A program made the translations under genes and the position numbers. 64,000 nucleotides of DNA from Desulfonema magnum (GTDB lineage: Bacteria > Desulfobacterota > Desulfobacteria > Desulfobacterales > 4be13): the NCBI RefSeq assembly GCF_017377395.1, contig NZ_CP061800.1:1302001-1366000 (forward strand). The letters run 5' to 3'. Shown here in pieces: positions 17,086 to 25,446 of this stretch (position 1 is the first letter of the stretch; the number at the start of each line of letters is the position of its first letter). The notes under the pieces are model-generated. The model saw only the letters and a list, made by a program, of their open reading frames with translations. It was not told where the DNA came from and did not search any database.

Positions 17086-18683
17086 TTTTGACCTTTCTGA
17101 AATCACGCTAAAGCCTTATCCAACGTGTGATTATTGGGAATAATACTCTGAAAATGCTCTTTGAAAATTTTTCGGACGTCAACGAACTTCGGGCAGAGTC
17201 TGACTAACTTGTTAATGGTCACATTTCGGAAGCGTCGGAGCTTCCTCAGATTCTGCTTCATCATATTGACGACGAGGTATGCGATGACTTTGACGCCGAC
17301 GCAGGCATGAGCCCCCTTCCGATCTCGGAGATGCATTGCTCCCAGTTCGAGAGTGTCTTTGAGGAGCTTCCGGAATTCTTCGATGCGATGATGGAAGGCG
17401 AAGGCATGCAGTGCCTCGCTGCTACGCAGAGGTCGTCCTGCTATAATAAGGTAGCTGACCGCCCGTTTCCCCTTCGGAATATAGAAGACGAGAATAACCT
17501 CGCCGAAGGTTTCGCTTACTGCTTCGGTTCGATACACCGGCTGTCCGTCTGTTCCCCATCCGGGAGTAAGACGATCTTTGAAATTTTTCCGCCACTGGCC
17601 GGCCTTCCGGATTTCTCCGTCAATTTCAAAGACGTAGTTGTCCTTGCCGCGGAAAATTCCGGTAAGAGTCAGTAAGAGTGCGGGATCGGACGATTCGGCA
17701 TCTTCGTTCGCAAGGCCGGTGTCTGTAGCTGACGCATCCGATTCGGACGAGGCTTCTTCCGAACATTCACCGCGGCAGAATGCCGCGATATCCTGAGAAA
17801 AATATGCCGCATCACCTGTAGTTCCGAGGCGGCTGATGTCAATGCCCGCGGCTTCGAATTTTGCTTCGGCGGCTTTCAGCATCTCCTCATATATCTCAGG
17901 CTTGGTTTTAAGCCCCCTGCCCTGTTTGGAGACTATCCGCACGTCGAGAGGGAGAATAATGTCGCCGATTACCAGAATCAGAGCGATCACGTTCTGCCCG
18001 TTCGCCACGCGTTTAAGCTGGCCGCTCCACCATTTCCATACATAGCCGAGTTCCGTGGCAATACGGGCAATCACGGAGTCATCGACTGCCATAATCAGTC
18101 CGTCCCGGCTTTTTGTGGCATCGCTCATGGTGAGCCTCTCCCGCAGGAGAGGAACAGCGATGCTGTAAAGGTGATTCTGCAGGAACTTACGCCAGCAGTA
18201 AACACTGACGTTTTTAACACGGTCATAGGTGGCGGTTTTCGGGAGTCCGAGCACCTGCATAACCTGGTAAACATTGTCCGCTCCGAGAAATACCGCCATG
18301 CTGATGAGAAGAAGGGTTTCCATATCCTCATCAGGCATCCGGCGGAAATACGGGCGGAGTATTTTTCCGAACTCCTCGGCGGCACGAAGCATTTCTTCGG
18401 TAAAATGTTCCTCAGCGGTTTTCGTTGTCATAATAAGAACCTCCTTATAATATCGGCACCCGGAATCAGGGCGGTCAGAGGCTCGGACATATATTTCCGA
18501 ACCGTATATTTGTACAGTATATCACGAAGTCCGTCGTATGCCAAGAAAAATTTTAAATCCGAGTGTCTGACTACAGATTCGCATTCTTAAAATATAAGCT
18601 GGTTTCAAACGCATTTTCATGAGATTAATTTATGTAAACTCAATATAAACAGCATGTTAATTTCAATACTGGAAAGGTCAAAA
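17086..18683 (-). mobile_element. Probable insertion sequence (boundaries inferred)
   Basis: TTTTGACCTTTC at 17086-17097 and its exact complement at 18672-18683 flank the transposase gene 17103-18431 and may be its terminal repeats. I could not see a target duplication, so the ends are provisional. Confidence 0.5.
17103..18431 (-). CDS. DDE transposase, IS4/IS701-like
   Basis: 442 aa. Putative catalytic residues are Asp in IMAVDDSVIA, Asp in GTTGDAAYF and Glu in HHRIEEFRKLL, spaced as in RNase-H-fold transposases. An acidic stretch (EEASSESDASATDTG) interrupts the domain between the second Asp and the Glu, and the C-terminus is basic. AAGGAGGTT precedes the ATG. The frame is uninterrupted. 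The exact IS family is not certain from sequence reading. Confidence 0.75.
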   Translation of the reverse strand: MTTKTAEEHFTEEMLRAAEEFGKILRPYFRRMPDEDMETLLLISMAVFLGADNVYQVMQVLGLPKTATYDRVKNVSVYCWRKFLQNHLYSIAVPLLRERLTMSDATKSRDGLIMAVDDSVIARIATELGYVWKWWSGQLKRVANGQNVIALILVIGDIILPLDVRIVSKQGRGLKTKPEIYEEMLKAAEAKFEAAGIDISRLGTTGDAAYFSQDIAAFCRGECSEEASSESDASATDTGLANEDAESSDPALLLTLTGIFRGKDNYVFEIDGEIRKAGQWRKNFKDRLTPGWGTDGQPVYRTEAVSETFGEVILVFYIPKGKRAVSYLIIAGRPLRSSEALHAFAFHHRIEEFRKLLKDTLELGAMHLRDRKGAHACVGVKVIAYLVVNMMKQNLRKLRRFRNVTINKLVRLCPKFVDVRKIFKEHFQSIIPNNHTLDKALA

Positions 18684-18760
18684 GTTTAAATCTGTGATTG
18701 CCCCGCGTCGCGGCCTGATATGGATTTTCAGAAATTTAATTTCATTAACGGACAAAATTT

Positions 18761-21256
18761 ATGCTGCAATATCATATTTCAGACAAACTTGAAGTAACAG
18801 TTAAAATTAGCAATAATCCCTATGACATTCCGCCCGAAAAATTATTTACCATGGCTGCCCGGAAAAATAAAAAAAGAAGCTTTTTGTTTGTCAGTAACGT
18901 ATTGGGTAAGCATATACCGGTAAACCCGAATCTGGCAATACTGAACGGCATGGCCCTTGCAGCCAGATATTATGAAGAAAGCTGTAAGACTCAGCTTCCG
19001 CAGACGAGAGATATTCTTTCTGTTTTGAAAACTGGCAAAGGTTTGGAGGAAACCTGTCGTAAAATAAAAGAAAATTTGTTTCCGATGACACAGCCGACTT
19101 TGTTTATAGGATTTGCTGAAACAGCTACCGCTCTGGGACATGCTGTGTTTGAAAGTTTTTCAGACAATGCCTTTTACATTCATACCACGAGAGAAAATAT
19201 TACGGAAGCAAAAAACAAAATTGCATTTGAGGAAGAGCATTCTCACGCCACATCGCACAGAATATATCCTCTGGGATTTGATATGCTGGAATCTGACTGT
19301 CCGGTCGTGATCGTGGATGATGAAATAACAACAGGAAAGACCGCCTTAAACATCATAGAAGCGATTCATCGCATTCATCCGAGAAGAGCATATTCTGTGC
19401 TTTCCATATTGGACTGGAGAACAACTGAACACAGGGCGTTGTTTGATGAAAAAGAAAAGACGTTGGATGCTGAAATTCAGACAGTTTCACTTCTGGCCGG
19501 CACGATGGAGGTAAACAGAACCTCTCACAATAAATTACCTCTCCGGATATCAGATGCGTTAAAAGAATCCTGCCCAATGAACAGCATCGCTATGAATACT
19601 GCCGGGGCTTTTCCGGCAGAGGTCGAACATCTGAGTTTGGACTCGTTTTTCAGCCAATTTGTATTATGTTCCTCCACAGACAGTAACGGAGATAAAAATA
19701 CAAGCCCCTATATAAAAGGGACGGGGCGTTTCGGCATTCAATCGGAGGAGAATACAGTAATGCGTGAGCAGCTCAGACAGGCCGGTTTATATCTGAAAAG
19801 ATTCCGAAACAGCAAAAAAACGCTTTGCATGGGAACCGGAGAATTCATGTATATCCCCATGAAAATTGCCTCATTCATGGGAGAAGGGATTTCATATCAG
19901 TCAACAACACGAAGTCCCATCTGGCCGAATAATACGGACGGATATGGCGCAAAAAACGCGTTTGTCTTTAAAAGCCCTGAGGATGCCAATATAACGAATT
20001 ATTTTTATAATATTCCATATGGACATTATGGCGAAATTTATATCTTCTTTGAAAGGGAAATAAAAAAAGAAAGGCTGGAGCCGTTGATTGAACAGTTGAA
20101 AAAATCAGGGGCCGAGAAAATATTTATCATAACCTGTTCGAGAAACAAAGATTCACTTCCGGATCCCGGATATCTCGGAAGCTATCCGCGGGAAGATGTT
20201 GTGTTTCTCTTAAAGGATGTTGGCAATCTGATCAGAGAGCAGGGAAATGAGGAGCGGGAAAAGGCCATTCAGTCGGGGGTGCATTATTCGGAGATGCTTC
20301 CCATAGAATACCGGCCCTCTGACGAATATATGGAAATATTTCATGATTCCCTGAAAAAGTATGATGAGAAGATCGCCATAGCATCGGGTCTGGTTGCGGA
20401 AAAGATCATAAAAAAAAGAGGGCGGAACATTGTGCTTGTATCTCTGGCAAGAGCCGGCACGCCCGCGGGGATACTAATCCGCCGATATTTGAAACACAGA
20501 TACGACATTGATCTTCCTCATTACAGCATCTCCATTATCAGGGGAAAAGGAATTGATGAAAACGCCATTCGGTATATTCTTCAAAACCATCCGGGTTTGG
20601 AAATCCAATTTATAGACGGCTGGACTGGCAAGGGATCAATTACAAAGGAACTGCATCAGGCGTGTGCGGCCTTTGAGAAAAAATGGGGCCTTCCTCTCAG
20701 CAGTGACATGGCAGTCATTGCCGATCCCGGGTATTGCGTGAGCTTGTTCGGAACCAGAGATGATTTTATGATTCCGAGCGCATGTCTCAATTCCACCGTG
20801 TCCGGTCTTGTCAGCCGCACAATTCACAGGGCTGACTTAATCGGAGAAAATGATTTTCACGGGGTCCGGTTTTATAAGGAACTCATAAAGGATGATGTGT
20901 CCAATCTGTTCACAGATTCCATAACAGAGAAATTTCCCTCCGTCACAGCAACAGTGCTTGATCTTCTCCCGCAGGCATTAAACACGAGGACCGAGATATC
21001 CTGGAGAGGAATGAAAGATGTGGAGAAAATTCAGAAAGACTTTGGCATAGAAAATGTTCATTTTGTAAAACCCGGAATCGGGGAAACAACACGGGTTCTG
21101 CTCAGGAGAATTCCCTGGAAAATCCTTGTCCGTCCCGGTGCGAACCATTTGGAACACATCTTGCAGCTTGCCAAAGAGAAAAACATTCCTGTTGAAACTT
21201 ACGCACTTTCAGCATACCAATGCTGCGGAATTATTAAGCCGTTGGAGAAAAAATAA
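18761..21256 (+). CDS. Fusion protein: PRTase_2 - TRSP - PRTase_1 (StiP) - PELOTA
   Basis: 831 aa, cytoplasmic. Residues ~30-260 are a PRTase_2 domain with the PRPP-binding loop VDDEITTGKT (185-194). Residues ~320-480 fit the TRSP domain (GRFGIQSEEN, TTRSPIWP). Residues ~510-720 are the PRTase_1/StiP domain with LARAGTPAGI and the second PRPP-like loop IDGWTGKGSI (618-627). Residues ~755-825 are a PELOTA-type RNA-binding domain (ETTRVLLRRIPWKILVR). In other bacteria these parts are usually separate genes in operons next to terC/terD stress genes, where they are proposed to make a nucleoside-like product or modify RNA. Here one polypeptide holds all of them. The HAD gene overlaps its stop by one base. 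No ter gene is in the window. Confidence 0.85.
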   Translation: MLQYHISDKLEVTVKISNNPYDIPPEKLFTMAARKNKKRSFLFVSNVLGKHIPVNPNLAILNGMALAARYYEESCKTQLPQTRDILSVLKTGKGLEETCRKIKENLFPMTQPTLFIGFAETATALGHAVFESFSDNAFYIHTTRENITEAKNKIAFEEEHSHATSHRIYPLGFDMLESDCPVVIVDDEITTGKTALNIIEAIHRIHPRRAYSVLSILDWRTTEHRALFDEKEKTLDAEIQTVSLLAGTMEVNRTSHNKLPLRISDALKESCPMNSIAMNTAGAFPAEVEHLSLDSFFSQFVLCSSTDSNGDKNTSPYIKGTGRFGIQSEENTVMREQLRQAGLYLKRFRNSKKTLCMGTGEFMYIPMKIASFMGEGISYQSTTRSPIWPNNTDGYGAKNAFVFKSPEDANITNYFYNIPYGHYGEIYIFFEREIKKERLEPLIEQLKKSGAEKIFIITCSRNKDSLPDPGYLGSYPREDVVFLLKDVGNLIREQGNEEREKAIQSGVHYSEMLPIEYRPSDEYMEIFHDSLKKYDEKIAIASGLVAEKIIKKRGRNIVLVSLARAGTPAGILIRRYLKHRYDIDLPHYSISIIRGKGIDENAIRYILQNHPGLEIQFIDGWTGKGSITKELHQACAAFEKKWGLPLSSDMAVIADPGYCVSLFGTRDDFMIPSACLNSTVSGLVSRTIHRADLIGENDFHGVRFYKELIKDDVSNLFTDSITEKFPSVTATVLDLLPQALNTRTEISWRGMKDVEKIQKDFGIENVHFVKPGIGETTRVLLRRIPWKILVRPGANHLEHILQLAKEKNIPVETYALSAYQCCGIIKPLEKK

Positions 21257-22065
21257 TGATGATGTTTGCGAGTGATTTGGACAGAACCCTGATTTATTCA
21301 CAAAAAATGATAGACGCCTCAGAGGAGCAGCCTGATGAAATACGCGTGGCTGAAACAAAAAACGGTGAGGTCATCACCTATATCACCGAGAAAACCATTC
21401 ACCTGTTAAAACAAGTATCTGAAAGAGCAATGTTTGTGCCGGTTACGACACGCACAACAGAGCAGTATTCCAGGATTGATGTCATTTGCAAAGATATCAT
21501 GCCTAAATACGCTGTCACCGGCAATGGCGGGAATATTTTAATGCAGGGAAAGGCAGATATGGCATGGCATGAACTCATAAAAGGCAAAATTGAAAACGAA
21601 TGCCTGTCTATCGGAGATGCGCTCAACGAATTTGAAAAGATAAAATCAGATCAGTGGGTAAAGATGTCCAGAGTGGCAGATGAATTATTTTTCTATTGCG
21701 TGGTTCACACGGCGCAGGTTCCGAAAGATGAAGTTTGTGGCTATTCTGAATATCTTGAGGAAAATAATTGGAGAATCGCTCTGCATGGCAGAAAATTATA
21801 TTTTATTCCCAACTGCGTGAACAAAAGGGATGCTGTCGCACATCTTGCGGAACAGGAAGGACTGACAACAAAGATTATATCCGCAGGAGATTCTGTGCTT
21901 GATCTGGATATGGCCGAAATATCAAATCTGTTTATTTCGCCCTGTCATGGAGAAATCTGTCAGTCACACCGGGAGGAAGATGATGGGGTGACATACACAA
22001 AAAATTATGGAATTACAGCCAGTGATGAACTCCTTGAGAATATTATAAGTGTTTTAGACGGCTGA
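21256..22065 (+). CDS. HAD-superfamily phosphatase coupled to the PRTase fusion
   Basis: 269 aa. Motif I is SDLDRTLIY (DxDxT), motif II a Thr in VPVTTRT, motif III the Lys of NKRDAV and motif IV SAGDSVLDLDM. This is a complete Cof/SPP-like HAD hydrolase. Its ATG shares a base with the upstream stop (TAATG), so translation is coupled. HAD genes accompany the PRTase/TRSP/PELOTA genes in ter-linked operons, where they probably dephosphorylate the pathway intermediate. The product here is unknown. Confidence 0.85.
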   Translation: MMMFASDLDRTLIYSQKMIDASEEQPDEIRVAETKNGEVITYITEKTIHLLKQVSERAMFVPVTTRTTEQYSRIDVICKDIMPKYAVTGNGGNILMQGKADMAWHELIKGKIENECLSIGDALNEFEKIKSDQWVKMSRVADELFFYCVVHTAQVPKDEVCGYSEYLEENNWRIALHGRKLYFIPNCVNKRDAVAHLAEQEGLTTKIISAGDSVLDLDMAEISNLFISPCHGEICQSHREEDDGVTYTKNYGITASDELLENIISVLDG

Positions 22066-22066
22066 T

Positions 22067-22246
22067 TTACCAAGTGTCTTTCAGAACTCCCCCGACATCA
22101 ACCGGAACCGTCTGCTCCTCCCATACCAGCCCTAATTCCAAGCCTGTGTCATACGGCAGGACGGACATCGCCGCTCCGGAATCCACCAGAGCGGGAACGG
22201 TGATCTTATGCCCTCCGTGATAAAGAGCGATTTCTATGAAAGGCAT
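22067..22246 (-). pseudogene. Truncated retropepsin-like aspartyl protease (clan AA)
   Basis: 59 codons starting MPFIEIALYHG and carrying the catalytic loop PALVDSGAAMSVLP, then GLELGLVWEEQTVPVDVGGVLKDTW and a stop. Full-length bacterial relatives are ~110-130 aa; the flap and C-terminal strand needed to complete the fold are absent, so the gene seems cut off at its 3' end near the HAD gene. GGGGGA precedes the ATG. It is separated from the 77-aa gene 22443-22676, its likely operon partner, by a palindromic element. Confidence 0.65.
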
Positions 22247-22288
22247 TCCCCCGCGCAGGTGGGGAAATGCCGGAGAACGGGTGTACTG

Positions 22289-22441
22289 ATAAGTACCTGA
22301 TCAAAAATTTTTTATACACCTTTTTCTCTGTGAGCGGCGGAGAAACCCGGCTTTTTCCTTTGTCGGAGAAGCATCATTCCGGAAAAAAAAGCCGGGTTTC
22401 TTCTTCGGGAAGATATTAAAAACTTATGGTTAGGTACTTAT
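22289..22441. repeat. GAGAAACCCGGCTTTTT hairpin element (copy B)
   Basis: Ends in inverted ATAAGTACCT/AGGTACTTAT and contains the GAAACCCGGCTTTTTCC hairpin. It lies between two minus-strand genes and ends two bases from the stop codon of 22443-22676. Confidence 0.75.
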
Positions 22442-22442
22442 T

Positions 22443-22676
22443 TCATGTGTTGTCATTCTCCTCCCAAAGCTGCTGAAGCTGAAAGGCAGCTTTATATGAA
22501 GTGTCATCCGGCGTGACTGTCGGTGTCATGACCGGATAGCTGACTCCTCTCTCAAAATATTTTTCAGGATGTTCCTCCTCCTGTTGCAGCATCTTCGTTA
22601 TGTCCGCAATGAGCTGCAATTTGTCCGACACCGGGAGCGGTCTTATGAATTTCCTTTCCAATTCAGCCAGTAACAT
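22443..22676 (-). CDS. Small protein of unknown function (77 aa)
   Basis: A strong AAGGAGG site precedes the ATG, which supports it as a real gene. The sequence is hydrophilic and helical (LAELERKFIRPLPVSDKLQLIADITKML) with an acidic tail. Small proteins of this type often precede clan AA aspartyl protease genes, as here. No function is assigned. Confidence 0.6.
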   Translation of the reverse strand: MLLAELERKFIRPLPVSDKLQLIADITKMLQQEEEHPEKYFERGVSYPVMTPTVTPDDTSYKAAFQLQQLWEENDNT

Positions 22677-22840
22677 ATCATACCTCCTTCAGTCTCCTAC
22701 GCCGGAATGACAACCAATTTTTACGGATATATGAAAATTGGTGTCATCCTGCTTCGGTTTGTTCGGCATTTTACAAGTTTTTTTGCACATCAGCAGCCTT
22801 GTCTCTTCAACATTTCATTTTCATCTTTCAAGTGTCTCAG

Positions 22841-22945
22841 TCATGCGGGCCGGGCTGAGGAACGAAACCCGGCACTTTCGTGATCCGTCAGTTGGGAAAT
22901 GATTGTTGGTGTTGGGTTTCGTTCCTCAACCCAACCTACAGAACT
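22841..22945. repeat. GGGCTGAGGAACGAAACCC hairpin repeat, copy 1
   Basis: A ~105-bp unit beginning TCATGCGGGCCGGGCTGAGG and ending CCCAACCTACAGAACT. GGGCTGAGGAACGAAACCC near the start pairs with GGGTTTCGTTCCTCAACCC near the end. Six copies lie in 22.8-27.6 kb and none elsewhere in the window. Confidence 0.85.
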
Positions 22946-22996
22946 ATCTTAATTTAAATCAAAAATTAATACACAACAAAGCACCCCGGCACAGAC

Positions 22997-23200
22997 TCAT
23001 GCAGCCGGGCTGAGGAACGAAACCTGACATTTTCGTAATCCGTAAGTTGGGAAATGATCGTTGGCGTTGGGTTTCGTTCCTCAACCCAACCTACAGAACT
23101 GTATCGCTCTTTTTGGCCCCGAAAAGAGCAACATAGGCACATCTTACAGCCAAAATAAACGGTTAATTTATTTAATATCAGTCAGTTATCATGAAATAAC
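22997..23200. repeat. Hairpin repeat copy 2 with extended duplicated flank
   Basis: The hairpin unit 22997-23100 is followed by ~100 bp (CTCTTTTTGGCCCCGAAAAG through AGTCAGTTATCAT) that is repeated after copy 3 at 24326-24418. So a ~200-bp block was duplicated, not only the hairpin. Confidence 0.8.
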
Positions 23201-23248
23201 CGCCAATGGCGGCCCAAAAAAAATCAGAAGATTCATACCATAAAAAAT

Positions 23249-23548
23249 TTAACCTGATTCAGGGAGGATCAAATTCATTTCAAGTCTTCCGCCAAGAGCT
23301 GACGCAGCTTGAGAAATAGTGTTTAAAGTTACTGATTTTCCAGGTGAAAGGAGTCTGTCCAAAGAACTCCTGCTGGTACTCATTTTCTTAGCCATTGCAC
23401 TTTTAGTCAGACCTTGTTTTTTCATTGCCTGTTCGATCTGGAATGCCAAAACTCTTTTTATTGCTTCTGTCTGACACTCGGCAAGAATACCTTCTTCTTC
23501 TAAAAACGCTTCAAAATCACTGCCAATATTATTGTGTGTCTTACTCAT
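23249..23548 (-). CDS. XRE-family antitoxin (HigA-like)
   Basis: 99 aa. The helix-turn-helix spans ~residues 40-90: QIEQAMKKQGLTKSAMAKKM then STSRSSLDRLLSPGKSVTL. It follows the RelE/Gp49-type toxin gene by 56 bp on the same strand, the toxin-first order of higBA modules. It likely neutralises the toxin and represses the shared promoter. AAAGGGATAGAAG precedes the ATG. Confidence 0.85.
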   Translation of the reverse strand: MSKTHNNIGSDFEAFLEEEGILAECQTEAIKRVLAFQIEQAMKKQGLTKSAMAKKMSTSRSSLDRLLSPGKSVTLNTISQAASALGGRLEMNLILPESG

Positions 23549-23604
23549 CTTCTATCCCTTTTTCATATTTAATCTGCTGAAAAAAAAGATCAGATACGAT
23601 CATC

Positions 23605-23985
23605 TTAGTTTTTTTGATTTTTCAGGAAAGATTTTTTTCTTTTTTCAGCAATATCAATATCTTTTTTAGGTGTTTTTTGAGATTTTTTGATTATTCCGTG
23701 TAACAGAACGATAACATCTTTATAAATGGTGAACATAATACGGGCTATGCCGCCTTTTAATTCTGTTCTCACTTCCCACAGTTTTTTATAACCTGACAAA
23801 GCCCTTACAACCGGCATTCCTATCGGCCATCCGTATTGAACCGTCATCATATCTTTACCGACAGCTTTTCTCGCATCCTTTTGTAATGTTTTCAGCCAAT
23901 CTTTGACAGGCTCTTTTCCAAGGTCATTTTGGTAAAACTTAATTCGTAATTGCTGCCCTTTTATTTTTTCTTCATCAGTTTTCAT
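23605..23985 (-). CDS. RelE/HigB-type toxin (Gp49-like)
   Basis: 126 aa. The core KFYQNDLGKEPVKDWLKTL, GMPVVRALSGYKKLWEVRT and GIARIMFTIYKDVIVLLHGIIKKSQKTP is the phage Gp49/HigB-like fold of ribosome-dependent mRNA interferases. It has the conserved basic and aromatic positions and the usual C-terminal KK tail. The paired antitoxin follows. A possible operator-promoter lies just upstream. Confidence 0.85.
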   Translation of the reverse strand: MKTDEEKIKGQQLRIKFYQNDLGKEPVKDWLKTLQKDARKAVGKDMMTVQYGWPIGMPVVRALSGYKKLWEVRTELKGGIARIMFTIYKDVIVLLHGIIKKSQKTPKKDIDIAEKRKKSFLKNQKN

Positions 23986-23995
23986 AAATTTATAT

Positions 23996-24022
23996 TTGTA
24001 CCATTTTTAGTACAATGTCAAG
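23996..24022 (-). promoter_or_regulatory. Promoter/operator of the toxin-antitoxin pair
   Basis: On the minus strand TTGACA (24017-24022) precedes the palindrome TTGTAC-N8-GTACAA (23996-24015), which runs into CAAATATAAAT 11 bp before the toxin ATG. A palindrome between -35 and -10 is a typical site for antitoxin autoregulation. Confidence 0.5.
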
Positions 24023-24087
24023 AATAAGTTTATTGCGATAATAAAAATTAAAAGCGCAGCATTTTCTTTAGGTTGCAGGTCTGAGAG

Positions 24088-24420
24088 TCATGTAGGCTGG
24101 GCTGAGTCATGCAGGCCGGGCTGCACTGCCATTAAGTTAAGCTTCCGGAGTGCGAAAATTATTTTTCGCACCCTCGCCGGAAACTGTTTTTGTCACTTCG
24201 GATGCTCCTTAACTTAATGGCAGTGAGGCCGGGCTGAGGAACGAAACCTGACATTTTCGTAATCCGTCAGTTGGGAAATGATTGTTGGCGTTGGGTTTCG
24301 TTCCTCAGCCCAACCTACAGAACCATATTGCTCTTTTTGGCCCCGAAAAGATGATTATAGGCACATTTTAAAGCCAAAACAAACAGTTAATTTATTTAAT
24401 GTTAGTCAGTTATCATAGAC
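24088..24420. repeat. Hairpin repeat copy 3, interrupted by a 102-bp element
   Basis: The left end (CATGCAGGCCGGGCTG) stops at 24123, an unrelated inverted-repeat element occupies 24124-24225, and the unit resumes AGGCCGGGCTGAGGAACG to 24324, with its extended flank to 24420. Confidence 0.8.
24124..24225. mobile_element. 102-bp inverted-repeat element nested in a hairpin repeat
   Basis: Perfect 18-bp arms CACTGCCATTAAGTTAAG (24124-24141) and its complement (24208-24225). The core contains CCGGAGTGCGAAAATTATTTTTCGCA, itself a hairpin related to the 41-bp unit at 49.8-50.6 kb. Confidence 0.8.
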
Positions 24421-24452
24421 AGGTCCCCAATGACCCCGATCAAAATTATTCT

Positions 24453-24734
24453 TCATGATACTTTTTTATGAAACTGAGTAGCATATCGTGTACGATCTCC
24501 AATTCCCAAGAGAAGTGATTTGACAGATATGTCTTCATCTAATTCATCCCAGTGCAATCCGCTTCCCCCACCACTGATGATATAATTCTCAAGCTGTTTT
24601 TTCTCTGCCCTGAGAAGTCTGGGAAAATAAGCCAGCGGAACACTCAGCTTCCGTCCGTCTCTTAGTTCCACCCACATGTTATCAGCATCAAACGAAAGTT
24701 TTTCTGCCAATGGATTAAAGGTCAAAGTATTCAT
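24453..24734 (-). CDS. DUF2442-family protein
   Basis: 93 aa with the typical pattern DNMWVELRDGRKLSVPLAYFPRLL and SGGGSGLHWDELDEDISVKSLL. DUF2442 proteins are usually encoded beside DUF4160 proteins, as here (20-bp overlap with the upstream gene), in an arrangement suggestive of a toxin-antitoxin-like pair. The biochemical role is not established. Confidence 0.85.
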   Translation of the reverse strand: MNTLTFNPLAEKLSFDADNMWVELRDGRKLSVPLAYFPRLLRAEKKQLENYIISGGGSGLHWDELDEDISVKSLLLGIGDRTRYATQFHKKVS

Positions 24735-24960
24735 TCCAACACCTTTCTATAAGCTCTCTGTTTTCTGTGATCACCTTCATCAGAGTTCGGAGTTCCGAGG
24801 ATTTTATTCCGTATGATTCAGCAACGCTTATCTGAGGATGCACCCAAAATTTTGCGACAGATTCTCCTTTGCGAACGTGTATGCGGAGAGGTTCCAAAGG
24901 TTCTCCCTCATTTGAATAGAAAAAGAATCTGTATCCTTTGTATCTGAATACGACAGGCAT
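24715..24960 (-). CDS. DUF4160-family protein
   Basis: 81 aa with the family core FRYKGYRFFFYSNEGEPLEPLRIHVRKG, AKFWVHP and the ELRTLMKVITENRELIERCWNEYF helix. The last 20 bases overlap the DUF2442 gene, implying coupled translation. Confidence 0.85.
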   Translation of the reverse strand: MPVVFRYKGYRFFFYSNEGEPLEPLRIHVRKGESVAKFWVHPQISVAESYGIKSSELRTLMKVITENRELIERCWNEYFDL

Positions 24961-25013
24961 AATGAAAGATCATTTCTTTTTTTGAATAATGTTTTCAACT
25001 TCAGCTTTCTGCG

Positions 25014-25229
25014 CTAGTAAACCAGCCAGCTTCGGCAGCCAAAAAGCTCCTCTTCTGAAATAAGTTCACCTTTTTTCATCTCAGAAATTGCCTGTTTTCT
25101 CCTTTTCATCAGTTCTTCTGAAAGCTTTTCATCCGCCATTATGGCAAGCGTCTCTTTCTCTGCATCAGTGAGATTTTCAATAGCTTTAAGAATTTGAAAC
25201 GGAGTTGTTACGGGGTTTGATATTTGCAT
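25014..25229 (-). CDS. Antitoxin-like small protein, possibly frameshifted at its 3' end
   Basis: 71 aa, charged and helical (TDAEKETLAIMADEKLSEELMKRRKQAISEMKKGELISEEELF), like RelB/Phd-type antitoxins and PF09720 addiction-module components. No toxin gene follows. After EEELF the frame gives GCRSWLVY and a stop, but a shift at the T5 run continues another open frame (WLPKLAGLLAQKAEVENIIQ) for ~25 codons to a stop near 24967, so the original protein may have been longer. Confidence 0.5.
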   Translation of the reverse strand: MQISNPVTTPFQILKAIENLTDAEKETLAIMADEKLSEELMKRRKQAISEMKKGELISEEELFGCRSWLVY

Positions 25230-25330
25230 TTTTGCAACCTCGTTTTTAAAACATTTCCCAATTTAGCTAAACAATAACTCTCTTAATTTAAATCAAAAAA
25301 TCAATATGCAACGAATCGCCCGGCACAGAG

Positions 25331-25435
25331 CCATACAGGCCAGGCTGAGAAACGAAACCCGACACTTTCGTGATCCGTCAGTTGGGAAATGATTGTTGGT
25401 GTTGGGTTTCGTTCCTCAGCCTAACCTACAGAACT
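25331..25435. repeat. GGGCTGAGGAACGAAACCC hairpin repeat, copy 4
   Basis: Unit beginning CCATACAGGCCAGGCTGAGA and ending CCTAACCTACAGAACT. The preceding ~50 bp (TTTAAATCAAAAAATCAATA to GGCACAGAG) also match the sequence before copy 2. Confidence 0.8.
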
Positions 25436-25446
25436 GTAGCGAAAAG

